A stretch of 64,000 nucleotides of DNA, from the NCBI GenBank assembly GCA_022446815.1, contig JAKVCD010000009.1, forward strand, positions 1 through 64,000, written 5' to 3'. Shown piece after piece: positions 26,549 to 34,962 of the stretch. A program made the position numbers and the translations under genes. Position 1 is the stretch's first letter. Each line of letters begins with the position of its first letter. The notes beneath the pieces are model-generated. The model did not search any database. It worked only from the letters and a program-made list of their open reading frames with translations, and was not told the origin of the DNA. The DNA comes from Planctomycetota bacterium (GTDB lineage: Bacteria > Planctomycetota > UBA1135 > GCA-002686595).

Positions 26549-27396
26549 CTTGGGTCTTGAACCTAGACGCTGACTTCGAGTTGGCGAACCGGGGAGCTTG
26601 GGAGCCATCCAGCTCGCTCAAGGAGGTCCTCGCGCAGGTCAGTCGCCAGGCGGAGCGCCTGCTCGCTCCTGGCGACATCCTCGTAGAAGAGGGGACACGA
26701 GTTCCTCCAGGGACTGTTGGGAGAGCTTGGTGTCCGACCCGGAGCGCTCTCGCTCGCCTGGAGGCTGTGGGCGCGGTGCCTGAGGAGGCACCGTCGGTTG
26801 AGGTGCTGCGAGCTGTGAATGATAGGGCCTTCTCAGCCTCGATGGGGCAGACCCTCTCTGGGGCAGCCTTCGTCGTGGATCTCTCCTCGCTGCGTAAGGT
26901 CCTCAGGAGGAGGCAGGTCCCTTGGGTCCTGAAGAGGGCCTTCGGCGCTGCAGGGAGAGGTCAGCGTCGAGTCGGGCCAGGGGCTCTCACAGACTCTGAC
27001 GTCGCGTGGGTCGAGGCTTCGCTTCGTGAGGGCGGGTTGCAGGTAGAGCCCTTGGTGGAAATCGAGATGGAGTTCGTCGTTCATGGTTTTCTGCACAAAG
27101 ATGGAGCGGTAGAGATTCATGAGCCCCTCGTGCAGGAGTGTGACTCACAAGGGGCTTGGCAGCAGACCCGCTCAGCGGAGGCTGGTGAGCTCGCTCCCAG
27201 CGAGGCCGCTCAGCTTGATCAGTCAGCCTTCCTCGTGGCGGGATCGCTCGCAAAGGCGGGCTACTTCGGACCCTTTGGGGTTGACGCCTATCGCTGGGCC
27301 AAGGCGTCAGGTGAGCGCCTGCTCAACGTGCGAGGGGAGGTGAACGCTCGATACACCATGGGCTGGGGCTTGAATCTGGGAAGGGAGAGCGCCTGA
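26533..27396 (+). CDS. ATP-grasp domain protein
   Basis: 287 residues. The central lobe has WVLKRAFGAAGRGQRRV near residue 133-149 (ATP-binding Lys and Gly-rich loop). The C-terminal lobe has GYFGPFGVDAYRW followed by LNVRGEVNARYTMGWG, the Glu/Asn metal-binding segment of ATP-grasp ligases. Such enzymes join a carboxylate to an amine or thiol through an acyl-phosphate. No close named family is recognised, so the substrate is unknown. Starts inside the DUF455 gene (16-bp overlap), so the two proteins probably act together. Signal peptidase I follows after a 58-bp gap. Confidence 0.75.
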   Translation: MAAPVAWVLNLDADFELANRGAWEPSSSLKEVLAQVSRQAERLLAPGDILVEEGTRVPPGTVGRAWCPTRSALARLEAVGAVPEEAPSVEVLRAVNDRAFSASMGQTLSGAAFVVDLSSLRKVLRRRQVPWVLKRAFGAAGRGQRRVGPGALTDSDVAWVEASLREGGLQVEPLVEIEMEFVVHGFLHKDGAVEIHEPLVQECDSQGAWQQTRSAEAGELAPSEAAQLDQSAFLVAGSLAKAGYFGPFGVDAYRWAKASGERLLNVRGEVNARYTMGWGLNLGRESA

Positions 27397-27454
27397 ACAA
27401 TTTTAGGGGCAGGAACTTCAAGAATGAGCCGACGGCGTGCCGATTGCATGGGGG

Positions 27455-28147
27455 ATGGCACCCTCAAGTCATGAGCAAAAAGAAAACCTCTACGGCAGCA
27501 ATCCGTTCGAAGTTGCTAATGAGTTTCGCCGTCTCGGCCTCGAGCTAAGGCTTCGGGGCCGTGCTCTGGATGTTCAGGGAGGCGCGATCGCGCTCCCCGG
27601 CCCTCCTGCGTATGTGGAGCGCCCGGCTGCAGACCCTGAGGCTACTCTCCGTGTCATCAGGGCGGCTGTAGCCTCGCTACAGCTGGCGCTGGTGGTCTTC
27701 CTGGGCTGGATGCTGCTCTTCAACTTCTCGATCGTCCGCGGTCAGTCCATGAACCCCGGCATCCGTGACGGTGACAGGATCGTGATCGATCGCTTCAGCT
27801 ACATGTTCGCGCCGGTGCAGCGCGGCGATATCGTCGTCATGGGCTACCCCCTCAACCCCAACCTGGACTACATCAAGCGCATTATCGGGGTACCCGGTGA
27901 TGAGGTGAAGATCCTCGCGGGAGAGGTCTTTGTGAACGGGAGGGCGATGGATGAGCCTTACGTCGCTGACCTAGACCAGACCAGCTATATGCAGGCGACG
28001 GTAGAGCCTGGGCACTACTTCGTCCTGGGGGATAACCGTCCGCACTCCTCAGACAGTCGTGAGTTTGGCTTAGTCCACGAAGAGCTGTTGAAGGGGAAAG
28101 TGGATCTGTGCCTTTGGCCACCCACGCGGGTCGGCTTGCTCGACTGA
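27455..28147 (+). CDS. lepB: Signal peptidase I
   Basis: 230 residues from the ATG at 27455 (a GTG at 27437 adds six). One N-terminal-half membrane helix (LQLALVVFLGWMLLF) precedes the catalytic serine in IVRGQSMNP (Ser98). The catalytic lysine is in YIKRIIGVPGD (Lys141). The conserved box GDNRPHSSDSR follows. The protein cleaves Sec/Tat signal peptides at the outer face of the inner membrane. A soluble N-terminal stretch of about 70 residues before the membrane helix is longer than in E. coli LepB. The start is uncertain: neither candidate has a well-placed SD, and this region is less GC-rich than the rest of the gene. Confidence 0.88.
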   Translation: MAPSSHEQKENLYGSNPFEVANEFRRLGLELRLRGRALDVQGGAIALPGPPAYVERPAADPEATLRVIRAAVASLQLALVVFLGWMLLFNFSIVRGQSMNPGIRDGDRIVIDRFSYMFAPVQRGDIVVMGYPLNPNLDYIKRIIGVPGDEVKILAGEVFVNGRAMDEPYVADLDQTSYMQATVEPGHYFVLGDNRPHSSDSREFGLVHEELLKGKVDLCLWPPTRVGLLD

Positions 28148-28176
28148 GCGGGTCCTAGACCTGTTAGGCTCACGGG

Positions 28177-28920
28177 GTGAGCACTCGAGGAGAGCAAGCC
28201 CCCGTCGCGCTCGTGACGGGCAGCGCGCGCGGGCTGGGCCTAGCCGCCGCGCAGCGACTCAGCGAAGCTGGGCTCCGCGTTCATGTCGTCTGGCGCTCTT
28301 CCGAGGAGCAAGCAGCCTCGCTAGAGGAGCGCTTCCCTGGGCGCGTCCACCGAGCGGACCTCTCGGAGGATGGCGCGTGCGCGGCGCTGATCGAGTCAGT
28401 GCTAGCGATCGATGGCGCTGTCAGCCACCTCGTCCACGCGGTCGGTGACTATGAAGAGGGGAGCCTCTCTAAGATGAGCACCGCGCAGCTGCGCGCCCTC
28501 TTTCAGAGCAATGTCTTTACGGCGATGGAGATGGCGGACGCTGCGCGTGGCGCCCTCAGGGTTGCAGCTCGCGGTGAAGGTGACGCCTCGATGCTCTTCT
28601 TCGGGACTGCGGGGCTCGCTGGCCTCGGGGCTCGGACGAAGACTCCGGCTTATGCCGCGGCTAAGAGCGCGCTCGCAGTCTTGATGCGCTCGCTCGCGCG
28701 GGAAGAGGCAGAGCATGGGGTGCGAGTGAACATGATCTCTCCGGGGCTCATCCCGCACGCCGGCGCACACCCCTCGACCTTGGACCCCTCGCTCCACGCG
28801 AAGATCCCTCTAGGGCATGCTGGGACCCCGAGCGACGTGGCCGATGGAGTGCACTTCCTCACCCACGCTCGACACATCACAGGTCAAGACCTCGGAATCG
28901 ACGGGGGATGGCTACTATGA
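28177..28920 (+). CDS. FabG-like short-chain dehydrogenase/reductase
   Basis: 247 residues, GTG start at 28177. NAD(P)-binding motif TGSARGLGLAAA (residues 15-26), catalytic YAAAKSAL around 156-163, then VRVNMISPGL and the closing DGGWLL typical of 3-oxoacyl-ACP-reductase-like SDRs. The usual SDR catalytic serine region reads FFGTAGLAG rather than SSxxG, so substrate assignment is open. The gene ends 7 bases before the aldehyde dehydrogenase, so they are likely cotranscribed. Confidence 0.8.
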   Translation: MSTRGEQAPVALVTGSARGLGLAAAQRLSEAGLRVHVVWRSSEEQAASLEERFPGRVHRADLSEDGACAALIESVLAIDGAVSHLVHAVGDYEEGSLSKMSTAQLRALFQSNVFTAMEMADAARGALRVAARGEGDASMLFFGTAGLAGLGARTKTPAYAAAKSALAVLMRSLAREEAEHGVRVNMISPGLIPHAGAHPSTLDPSLHAKIPLGHAGTPSDVADGVHFLTHARHITGQDLGIDGGWLL

Positions 28921-28927
28921 GACGACT

Positions 28928-30313
28928 ATGACCACCACCCAGAGCACCGACAGCATCCAGAACCTCAACCCCTCCACCGGTGAGCTCCTCGCTGAGCTCC
29001 CTTGCGCCACGCCCGAGGAGGTGCGCGACGCTGTGGCGCGTGCGCGCGCCGCGCAGCCCGCTTGGGCTGCCTTGGGGATTGAGGAGCGCTGTCGGATGCT
29101 CGCTGGGATCGCTGACGGCATCGCCGAGCGCTCTGACGAGCTGGCGCGGCTCGCGACTCAGGAGATGGGCAAGCTCTACGAGGACGCGAAGCGCGAGGTT
29201 CAGGGCTTCACGAACATGGTCAAAGCTGAGCTCGAGGAGGTCCAAGAGGCCCTCGCTCCCCAGAGCTTTAAGACCGAGGGGAACGAGACGCAGCTCGTGC
29301 GGATGCCGCACGGTGTCGTCGCCGCGATCACGCCCTGGAACTTCCCCGTAGGGATGCCCCTGCAGATCCTGGGCCCCGCCCTCGCAGCAGGGAACACCGT
29401 CGTCTTCAAGCCCTCCGAGCACGTGCCCCTGACTGGCCAGGCCATCGCTGAGATCATCCAGGCCTGTGTCCCCGCCGACGTCTTAGTCCTCGTGCATGGC
29501 GCAGGAGAGACCGGCGCTGAGCTCGTCGCAGCAGACATCGACATGGTCGGCTTCGTCGGCAGTCGGGCGACGGGCAAGCGGATCATGGAGAGCGCCTCCA
29601 AGGAGCTAAAGCGCCTCGTCTTGGAGCTGGGCGGGAAGGATCCGCTGGTGGTCTTCGCTGACGCGGACCTCGACGCCGCCGCTGAGTGCGCGGTGCGACA
29701 CTCCTTGCGGAACACCGGCCAGGTCTGCTGCGCGGTCGAGCGCGTCTATGTTGAGGAGTCTGCGGCTGCAGAGTTTGAGCAGAAGGTGGCCGCGCTTGCG
29801 TCGGAGTGGACGCACGGTGACGGCTTCGACGCGAGCTCGAAGATGGGCCCGCTCGTGAGTGAGGACCAGCGAGCCAAGGTGGTGACGCAGGTTGACGCGG
29901 CGATCTCTGATGGTGCGCGCCTCGTGATGGGCGGTAGCTGTCCTGACGGGCCGGGCTGGTACTACCCAGCGACGGTCCTAGCTGACGTCGCAGCCGATCA
30001 GCGCATCACCCACGAGGAGACCTTCGGCCCGGTCGTCTCCTTGTCGACCTTCGATGGGAGCGAGGAGGAGGCTGTTCGCCTCGCCAACGACACGCCCTAT
30101 GGCCTCGGCGCGAACGTCTATTCTGGAGACACCGAGCGCGGCGCGCGCGTCGCGGCGCGTATGCAGGCCGGACAGGTCGGGATCAACCAATACCTCGGCG
30201 GCGCCCCCGGAACCCCGTGGGTCGGTGCGCGACAGTCAGGCTTCGGCTTCCTCGGCGGTATGGAAGGGCACCGCCAGTTCACCTGGCCTAAGTCGATCTC
30301 ACGCTCAATCTGA
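28928..30313 (+). CDS. NAD(P)-dependent aldehyde dehydrogenase
   Basis: 461 residues from the ATG at 28928 (MTTTQSTDSIQNLNPSTGELL). A longer frame from 28817 runs through the preceding SDR and is rejected. Family hallmarks: PWNFPVGMPL near residue 138, FKPSEHVPLT near 160, general base Glu in LELGGKDP, catalytic Cys in NTGQVCCAVERV, and EETFGPVVS. The type resembles succinate-semialdehyde or generic medium-chain aldehyde dehydrogenases (oxidation of an aldehyde to its acid in the cytoplasm). The substrate cannot be fixed. Downstream partner of the FabG-like SDR. Confidence 0.88.
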   Translation: MTTTQSTDSIQNLNPSTGELLAELPCATPEEVRDAVARARAAQPAWAALGIEERCRMLAGIADGIAERSDELARLATQEMGKLYEDAKREVQGFTNMVKAELEEVQEALAPQSFKTEGNETQLVRMPHGVVAAITPWNFPVGMPLQILGPALAAGNTVVFKPSEHVPLTGQAIAEIIQACVPADVLVLVHGAGETGAELVAADIDMVGFVGSRATGKRIMESASKELKRLVLELGGKDPLVVFADADLDAAAECAVRHSLRNTGQVCCAVERVYVEESAAAEFEQKVAALASEWTHGDGFDASSKMGPLVSEDQRAKVVTQVDAAISDGARLVMGGSCPDGPGWYYPATVLADVAADQRITHEETFGPVVSLSTFDGSEEEAVRLANDTPYGLGANVYSGDTERGARVAARMQAGQVGINQYLGGAPGTPWVGARQSGFGFLGGMEGHRQFTWPKSISRSI

Positions 30314-30322
30314 GGCTGAGAG

Positions 30323-31156
30323 TCAGTCGCGCCGGATCGTCGAGCTGAGCTCGCCGATCCCTTCTACCGCGCAGACGACGACGTCACCATCACTGAGCGC
30401 GCTCACCCCTGCGGGCGTGCCCATCAGGATGATGTCTCCTGCGTGCAAGGGGAGGTAGGTGGAGAGATGCGCGATGGCGCGGTTGATGGGGACGACCATC
30501 AGGCTCGTGCGCGAGTCTTGGCGGAGCTCACCGTTCACGTGGCAGGTGATGGCGAGGTCGGAGGCTTCTAGCTCATCTACGGGGACGAAGCAGGGGCCTA
30601 GCGGACAAGAGCCGGGGAAGTTCTTGGCTCGATACCAGGGCCAGCCCTTCTTCCTGTCTGCGCCTTGCAGGGTGCGCGCGGTGAGGTCGTTGGCGACGGT
30701 GTAGCCGGCGACGTGGGACATAGCCTCCTCAAGGGGGATGTCGGCGCCGTCCGCGCCGATCACCACAGCGAGCTCTGCCTCGTGGTCGAAGCGATCGGTG
30801 TAGTGCGCCGGCACAGAGACCTCTGCTGAGTGTCCGACGAGGGTCTCAGGGAGCTTCGGGAAGAAGAGCGGGTCCTCGGGGACCTCCTCTCCAAACTCCG
30901 CTGCGTGGGCGTGGAAGTTCTTGCCTAAGCAGACGATTTTGCCGACCGCGGCGGGGTCTACAGCAGGCAAGAGCGGGCCCTCGGGAGCAGGGCGCTCGAC
31001 GAGGCCGCCGTCGGCGAGGAAGCCACGCAGCACGGAGCCGTTCGTCGTGGGCGGCTCGTGCTCTGGGGGCGCCTCGTAGAAGGCGCCGTCTAGTTCTGCG
31101 ATGAGGCGCGCGCCGGAGGAGGCAGGGACCCTGTAGAGCTTGAGCGGCGCGCTCAC
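30323..31156 (-). CDS. Fumarylacetoacetate hydrolase (FAH) family protein
   Basis: 277 residues. FAH fold signatures: KIVCLGKNFHAHAAEFG near residue 73, FDHEAELAVVIG (metal-binding Glu pair) near 123, NDLTARTLQ near 156, and GDIILMGTPAGV near 240. Members hydrolyse C-C bonds or decarboxylate/isomerise 2-keto acids in aromatic or sugar-acid breakdown. The ATG overlaps the sulfatase stop by 4 bases (ATGA), so this cytoplasmic enzyme may process the desulfated product (inference). Converges with the aldehyde dehydrogenase gene. Confidence 0.88.
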   Translation of the reverse strand: MSAPLKLYRVPASSGARLIAELDGAFYEAPPEHEPPTTNGSVLRGFLADGGLVERPAPEGPLLPAVDPAAVGKIVCLGKNFHAHAAEFGEEVPEDPLFFPKLPETLVGHSAEVSVPAHYTDRFDHEAELAVVIGADGADIPLEEAMSHVAGYTVANDLTARTLQGADRKKGWPWYRAKNFPGSCPLGPCFVPVDELEASDLAITCHVNGELRQDSRTSLMVVPINRAIAHLSTYLPLHAGDIILMGTPAGVSALSDGDVVVCAVEGIGELSSTIRRD

Positions 31157-32628
31157 TTCTCCACCCTACCCGGCGCGCGGTTCTCACTGCCCTTGACCTC
31201 AGTCAGCTTGTCTCCGAGGCGCGCTCTCATCCCGTCTGCGAGCTTGCTGAGTCGGGCCACGACCTCGGGGTGCTCCGCTGCGAGGTCCTTTGACTCGGAG
31301 ATGTCGTCCTCGAGGTTGTAGAGCTCGAGCCCTGTCTTGACGTTGTAGTCGTACTTGCCTGGCGTGCCGCCAGAGCCCGGCGTCATGCCGACCATCGAGC
31401 GGTAGCCGTGGGGGAAGTGGAGCTTCCAAGGGCCGCAGCGCATCGCCTCGAGATGGTTCTGGTGGTAGTAGAAGAAGTAGGCCTCCTGCGGAGAGCGCGC
31501 GCCGGGCTCACCAGCGAGTAGCGGCCAGACGTCCATGCCGTCGATGGTCTGCTCAGGTAGCTCGGCCTCGATGAGCTTGACGACGGTGGGGAGGAGGTCG
31601 ATCGTCATCCAGGGCTCGCGGCTCACTCGTCCCGCGGGGACGCGGCCTGGGTAGCGCACGAGGCAGGGGACGCGCACCCCGCCTTCAAAGGTGGTGCCTT
31701 TGCCTTCGCGCAGCGGACCTGTGGTGCCTGCGTGATCTCCGTAGTTCAGCCAGGGACCATTGTCAGAGGTGTAGATGACGAGGGTGTTCTCTGCGATCCC
31801 GCACTCATCTAGGGCGTCGAGGATCTTGCCGACGGAGTCGTCGATCTCTTCGATCACGTCACCATAGGCGCCCTGTTCGCTGCGACCGATGGAGTCCTCG
31901 TCAGTGAAGAGGGGGACGTGGGGCATCGGGTGGGCGAGGTAGAGGAAGAAGGGCTCGTCAGCGTGGGCGCGCACGAAGTTCGCCGCGCGGTCGCCGAAGT
32001 CCGTCGTGAAGCGCATCTGGTCCGGCCCCGTCACCTCCGGGTCAGCGATCTCTAAGCCCTCAAAGGTGAAGAGGTCCGGGTAGCCGCGCTTGCGCTTCTC
32101 GACTGGATCTTCGAAGTGCGCGTAGGCCGGGTGCCAGGGCCACATGTCGTTCGAGTAGGGGATCCCATAGGACTCGTCGAAGCCGTGGTTGCCGGGGAGG
32201 AACTGGGTCTGATAGCCGAGGTGCCACTTGCCGAACATGGCGGTCGCGTAGCCGCGCGACTTACACACCTCGGCGAGGGTCGTCTCCTCATCGTTGATGC
32301 CGTGCGTGTTGCGCGGACCTATAGCCCCGTGGATCCCTAATCGGTTGGGGTAGCAGCCCGTGAGCAGCGCCGTGCGCGAGGCCGAGCAGACCGGCTGCGC
32401 GGCGTAGAAGTCTGTGAAGCGCGTCCCCTCCGCAGCGAGGCGGTCGAGGTGCGGCGTCTTATAGCCCACGGCGCCCTGGGTGCCGATGTCAGCCCAGCCC
32501 TGGTCATCGGTGAATATGACGACGACGTTTGGGCGATCATCTACAGGCCGCGGCGGCGCTTTGGGGAGGAACTCACAGGCCGCGAGGAGAGAGCCCGCGG
32601 CGACGAGGAGGAGGGGCATCTTGCGCAT
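31153..32628 (-). CDS. Sulfatase, formylglycine type, lipoprotein
   Basis: 491 residues. Lipoprotein signal MRKMPLLLVAAGSLLAAC. The sulfatase domain begins NVVVIFTDDQGWADIG (metal Asp41/Asp42). The activation motif C81-S-A-S-R keeps the formylglycine-precursor Cys and the Arg. Later come GKWHLGY and YTSDNGPWLNYGDH. Compare the three Thr-type paralogues upstream, which lack both. Arylsulfatase-like hydrolysis of sulfate esters, probably from algal polysaccharides, at the cell surface. Needs a formylglycine-generating enzyme encoded elsewhere. First gene of a two-gene unit with the FAH protein. Confidence 0.9.
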   Translation of the reverse strand: MRKMPLLLVAAGSLLAACEFLPKAPPRPVDDRPNVVVIFTDDQGWADIGTQGAVGYKTPHLDRLAAEGTRFTDFYAAQPVCSASRTALLTGCYPNRLGIHGAIGPRNTHGINDEETTLAEVCKSRGYATAMFGKWHLGYQTQFLPGNHGFDESYGIPYSNDMWPWHPAYAHFEDPVEKRKRGYPDLFTFEGLEIADPEVTGPDQMRFTTDFGDRAANFVRAHADEPFFLYLAHPMPHVPLFTDEDSIGRSEQGAYGDVIEEIDDSVGKILDALDECGIAENTLVIYTSDNGPWLNYGDHAGTTGPLREGKGTTFEGGVRVPCLVRYPGRVPAGRVSREPWMTIDLLPTVVKLIEAELPEQTIDGMDVWPLLAGEPGARSPQEAYFFYYHQNHLEAMRCGPWKLHFPHGYRSMVGMTPGSGGTPGKYDYNVKTGLELYNLEDDISESKDLAAEHPEVVARLSKLADGMRARLGDKLTEVKGSENRAPGRVEK

Positions 32629-32669
32629 GGCAAGACCCTAGCAAAGGGCGCAGCCCTCTGGCGCGTCCC

Positions 32670-34412
32670 TCACTCCCCCATGGGGAGCGCGGCGTCTAGG
32701 GCGAGGAGAGCGTAGCTCGTGGCGAGCAGGGGGTTGCCCTCCCACCAGCGCGGGGAGTTCTTGTTGATCCAGGAGCCGTCCTCCGAGCTCTGGAGCGAGA
32801 GGAGGCGCCCGCAGAGCTGTGCACGCCAGGCGTGCTGGGTGCCCTCGGGATCGGTGATCGTCTCTGAGCCGTAGAGGTCCAGCGCGCGGGCCATCGTGAG
32901 GTAGTAGTAGAAGAGCCCTTGATAGCCAGCGGTGGGGTCATCGCTCTCCTCGAAGCCAGGGTTCACGTCGAGTGTGTAGTGAGCTTGGATCCAGCCCCAC
33001 GCGGCCTCCATGCGAGGGTCGTCCTTCGGGAGCCCTGCGAAGATGAGCCCCTTCAAGAGGGCGTAGGTCATCGAACCGTAGGAGCGCGGGACCTTCGTTC
33101 CGTCGGCGAGGGTGACGAAGCCGGCCTTGGAGTCAGCGGGGGCGTAGCCCGCGCCGCCGTCATCGCCGGAGCGGATGGTCGCGCCGTCGCGCTCGATCTT
33201 CGTGTCGTTGGACTCCGAGCGGTTCTGGGTGCGCTCGAGGAACTTCAGCGCGCGCTGGTAGGCGGGGTCCCCCTTCTCCACGCCCGCAGCTGCTAGAGCC
33301 TCGAGGGCCATCTGCAGGTTCGAGAGGTCGGGGCGCTCGTCGCCGCCGTAGCCGATCCCGCCGTAGTAGAGGTCGCCCTCGGAGTAGCCCTCGCCCTCGT
33401 CGGACTGCAGCACGAGCAGGAAGTCACGCGCCTTGGCGATGCGCGGCGCGTCTTCATTGCGGCCCGCGCGACTCATGGCCATCACAGAGGCAGAGGTGAT
33501 GTAGTTCTTGAGCTTTCCGTCGTGGATCGAGCCGTCCTTGTCCTGCAAGGAGGCGAGCCAGGCCACGCCCTTGTCGATGGCGGCTTGGATACCGCGAGGC
33601 CTAGGCTCAGGGACGCAGAGCAGGCCGCCGAGGGCCATGGCTGTGATGCCGGCGTCAGGCCCCTCCGGCGGTCCCCAGCGACCCTCGCCGTCCGAGAGCA
33701 TGACGAGGAAGCCGGCGCCGCGACGCATCGCAGCGATCGTCTTCTCGCGGTCTGCCGGATCGAACTTCGGCAGGAGGCTCGCAGCGCTAGGCCCCTTCTT
33801 CGGCGCATTGGCTTTGATGATCCTGTAGGCCTCGGAGAGACCGAGCGCGGCCTCAGCGGTGGCGACGAGAGGGCCGCTCGGGCCATTCCAAGAGCCGTCC
33901 TCACGGACGTGGGGGAGATGGCGCCGAACGAGCTCGGCCGCGCCCTCTAAGTCGTCGCTCCGCTTAGGGAACTGAGGAGGGCTGGCGAGGGAGGCCTCGA
34001 TCTTCTCCGCGAGCGAGAGGCTGCGCGGGTCGCCGAGCTTGGTGAGCGCCATCCAAGCCGTAATGGTCTGAGTCATCGCCTCGATCTTGTCGGAGTCGGG
34101 GTCAGCGATCGTGCCGGTGTTGGGGTCTTGCCGGCTGGCGAGAAACTCGATGGCGTCTTGGATGAAGGGTCCGTCCTGAGCTCGATATTTGCGCGGAGAC
34201 TCAGCGAGAGAGAGCAAGACAAGCGAGGTCGTGCCCACCTTGCCCTCATAGCTCCCGTCCTCGGACTGCCGCGCGCGCATCCAGCGGACGGAGGCGTCGA
34301 TCGTGCCCTTCAGGTCGAACTGCGAGACGGTCTCGGCGGTCGCTGTCGTGGGGTCTTGTGCAGTCGGAGCGAGCGGGCAGAGGAGGAGGGGGAGACTGAG
34401 GAGGATGTTCAT
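32670..34412 (-). CDS. Exported prenyltransferase/squalene-oxidase repeat protein
   Basis: 580 residues from the ATG at 34412, with signal MNILLSLPLLLCPLAPTAQ. Upstream in-frame starts would hide it. Alpha/alpha-toroid repeats of the terpene-cyclase type are visible: RQSEDGSYEGKVGTTSLVLL, QDKDGSIHDGKLKNYITSAS, KAGFVTLADGTKV, and SSEDGSWINKNSPRWWEGNP near the end. The DxDD catalytic motif of squalene-hopene cyclase is absent. With a signal peptide it is unlikely to be a cyclase; it belongs to a planctomycete-rich family of unknown role. Gap to the sulfatase downstream is 41 bp. Confidence 0.82.
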   Translation of the reverse strand: MNILLSLPLLLCPLAPTAQDPTTATAETVSQFDLKGTIDASVRWMRARQSEDGSYEGKVGTTSLVLLSLAESPRKYRAQDGPFIQDAIEFLASRQDPNTGTIADPDSDKIEAMTQTITAWMALTKLGDPRSLSLAEKIEASLASPPQFPKRSDDLEGAAELVRRHLPHVREDGSWNGPSGPLVATAEAALGLSEAYRIIKANAPKKGPSAASLLPKFDPADREKTIAAMRRGAGFLVMLSDGEGRWGPPEGPDAGITAMALGGLLCVPEPRPRGIQAAIDKGVAWLASLQDKDGSIHDGKLKNYITSASVMAMSRAGRNEDAPRIAKARDFLLVLQSDEGEGYSEGDLYYGGIGYGGDERPDLSNLQMALEALAAAGVEKGDPAYQRALKFLERTQNRSESNDTKIERDGATIRSGDDGGAGYAPADSKAGFVTLADGTKVPRSYGSMTYALLKGLIFAGLPKDDPRMEAAWGWIQAHYTLDVNPGFEESDDPTAGYQGLFYYYLTMARALDLYGSETITDPEGTQHAWRAQLCGRLLSLQSSEDGSWINKNSPRWWEGNPLLATSYALLALDAALPMGE

Positions 34413-34547
34413 ATCGATCTGGGCTCTCGGACGCTCTTCTAACGCTGCTGCTGGGCTAGGGTTCACTGAGGATGCCAGCGGTTCATTTTGACGCATCAGG
34501 CGCCGCTTTCGTCCAAGGAACTTAGACGGGGGTACAGAGAAGGGCTC

Positions 34548-34886
34548 CTAGGAGCCATAGATGGTCCCGCTCATCAGGATGAAGCTCACCGCGACAGTGA
34601 GCACTCCGACGGCTCCGATGATGGCCCAGCGGCGCTCCCAGCCGGGGTCTGGGAGTGGAGCTCTGGCCTTGAAGAGCCAGCTCGCTGCTGCGAGGGCTAG
34701 GAAGATGGGGCCCCAATGGAAGGTCGTCAGGGCACGCAGGACAGCGGTGAGACCTTGAGTCTCTACAGATTCAGGACCCATGCCATCTCGCAAGATCCAC
34801 GCGAAGGGGGCGAGCATCAGCCAGCAGATCAGCGCTGCCTGCATGAAGGTCAGCGTGACCGCTGAGATCAACTGTTTGGCCTTCAT
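34548..34886 (-). CDS. Small membrane protein (three helices), unknown
   Basis: 112 residues with hydrophobic segments at about 8-30 (ISAVTLTFMQAALICWLMLAP), 52-72 (GPIFLALAAASWLF) and 86-106 (AIIGAVGVLTVAVSFILM). No family recognised. The end of the gene sits in the palindrome GGCTCCTAGGAGCC (34543-34556), which could form a weak hairpin but has no T run. Divergent from the IYD-like flavoprotein gene. Confidence 0.6.
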   Translation of the reverse strand: MKAKQLISAVTLTFMQAALICWLMLAPFAWILRDGMGPESVETQGLTAVLRALTTFHWGPIFLALAAASWLFKARAPLPDPGWERRWAIIGAVGVLTVAVSFILMSGTIYGS

Positions 34887-34917
34887 TTCAACAACCTACT
34901 AAATCAGGTCCTACCCG

Positions 34918-34942
34918 CAAGGAGGCTATGACTGAGGGTCTT
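34918..34942 (+). other. Strong Shine-Dalgarno followed by a five-codon mini-ORF
   Basis: AAGGAGG is followed two bases later by ATG ACT GAG GGT CTT TGA (34928-34945, MTEGL). This is a much better ribosome site than the one before the flavoprotein ATG at 34963. It may mark a leader peptide, or the SD may serve the in-frame TTG at 34942 with long spacing. Confidence 0.35.
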
Positions 34943-34962
34943 TGAGCCCGTACCTTGATGGC

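Noticed and set aside
27471..27548. Possible start MSKKKTSTAAIRSKLL overlapping the signal peptidase gene
   Set aside because: It runs in a different frame and stops after 25 codons. The signal peptidase frame carries the conserved catalytic motifs, so this is kept only as a possible chance ORF.
34543..34556. Perfect palindrome GGCTCCTAGGAGCC as terminator
   Set aside because: It overlaps the stop codon and has no T run on either side; too weak to call.
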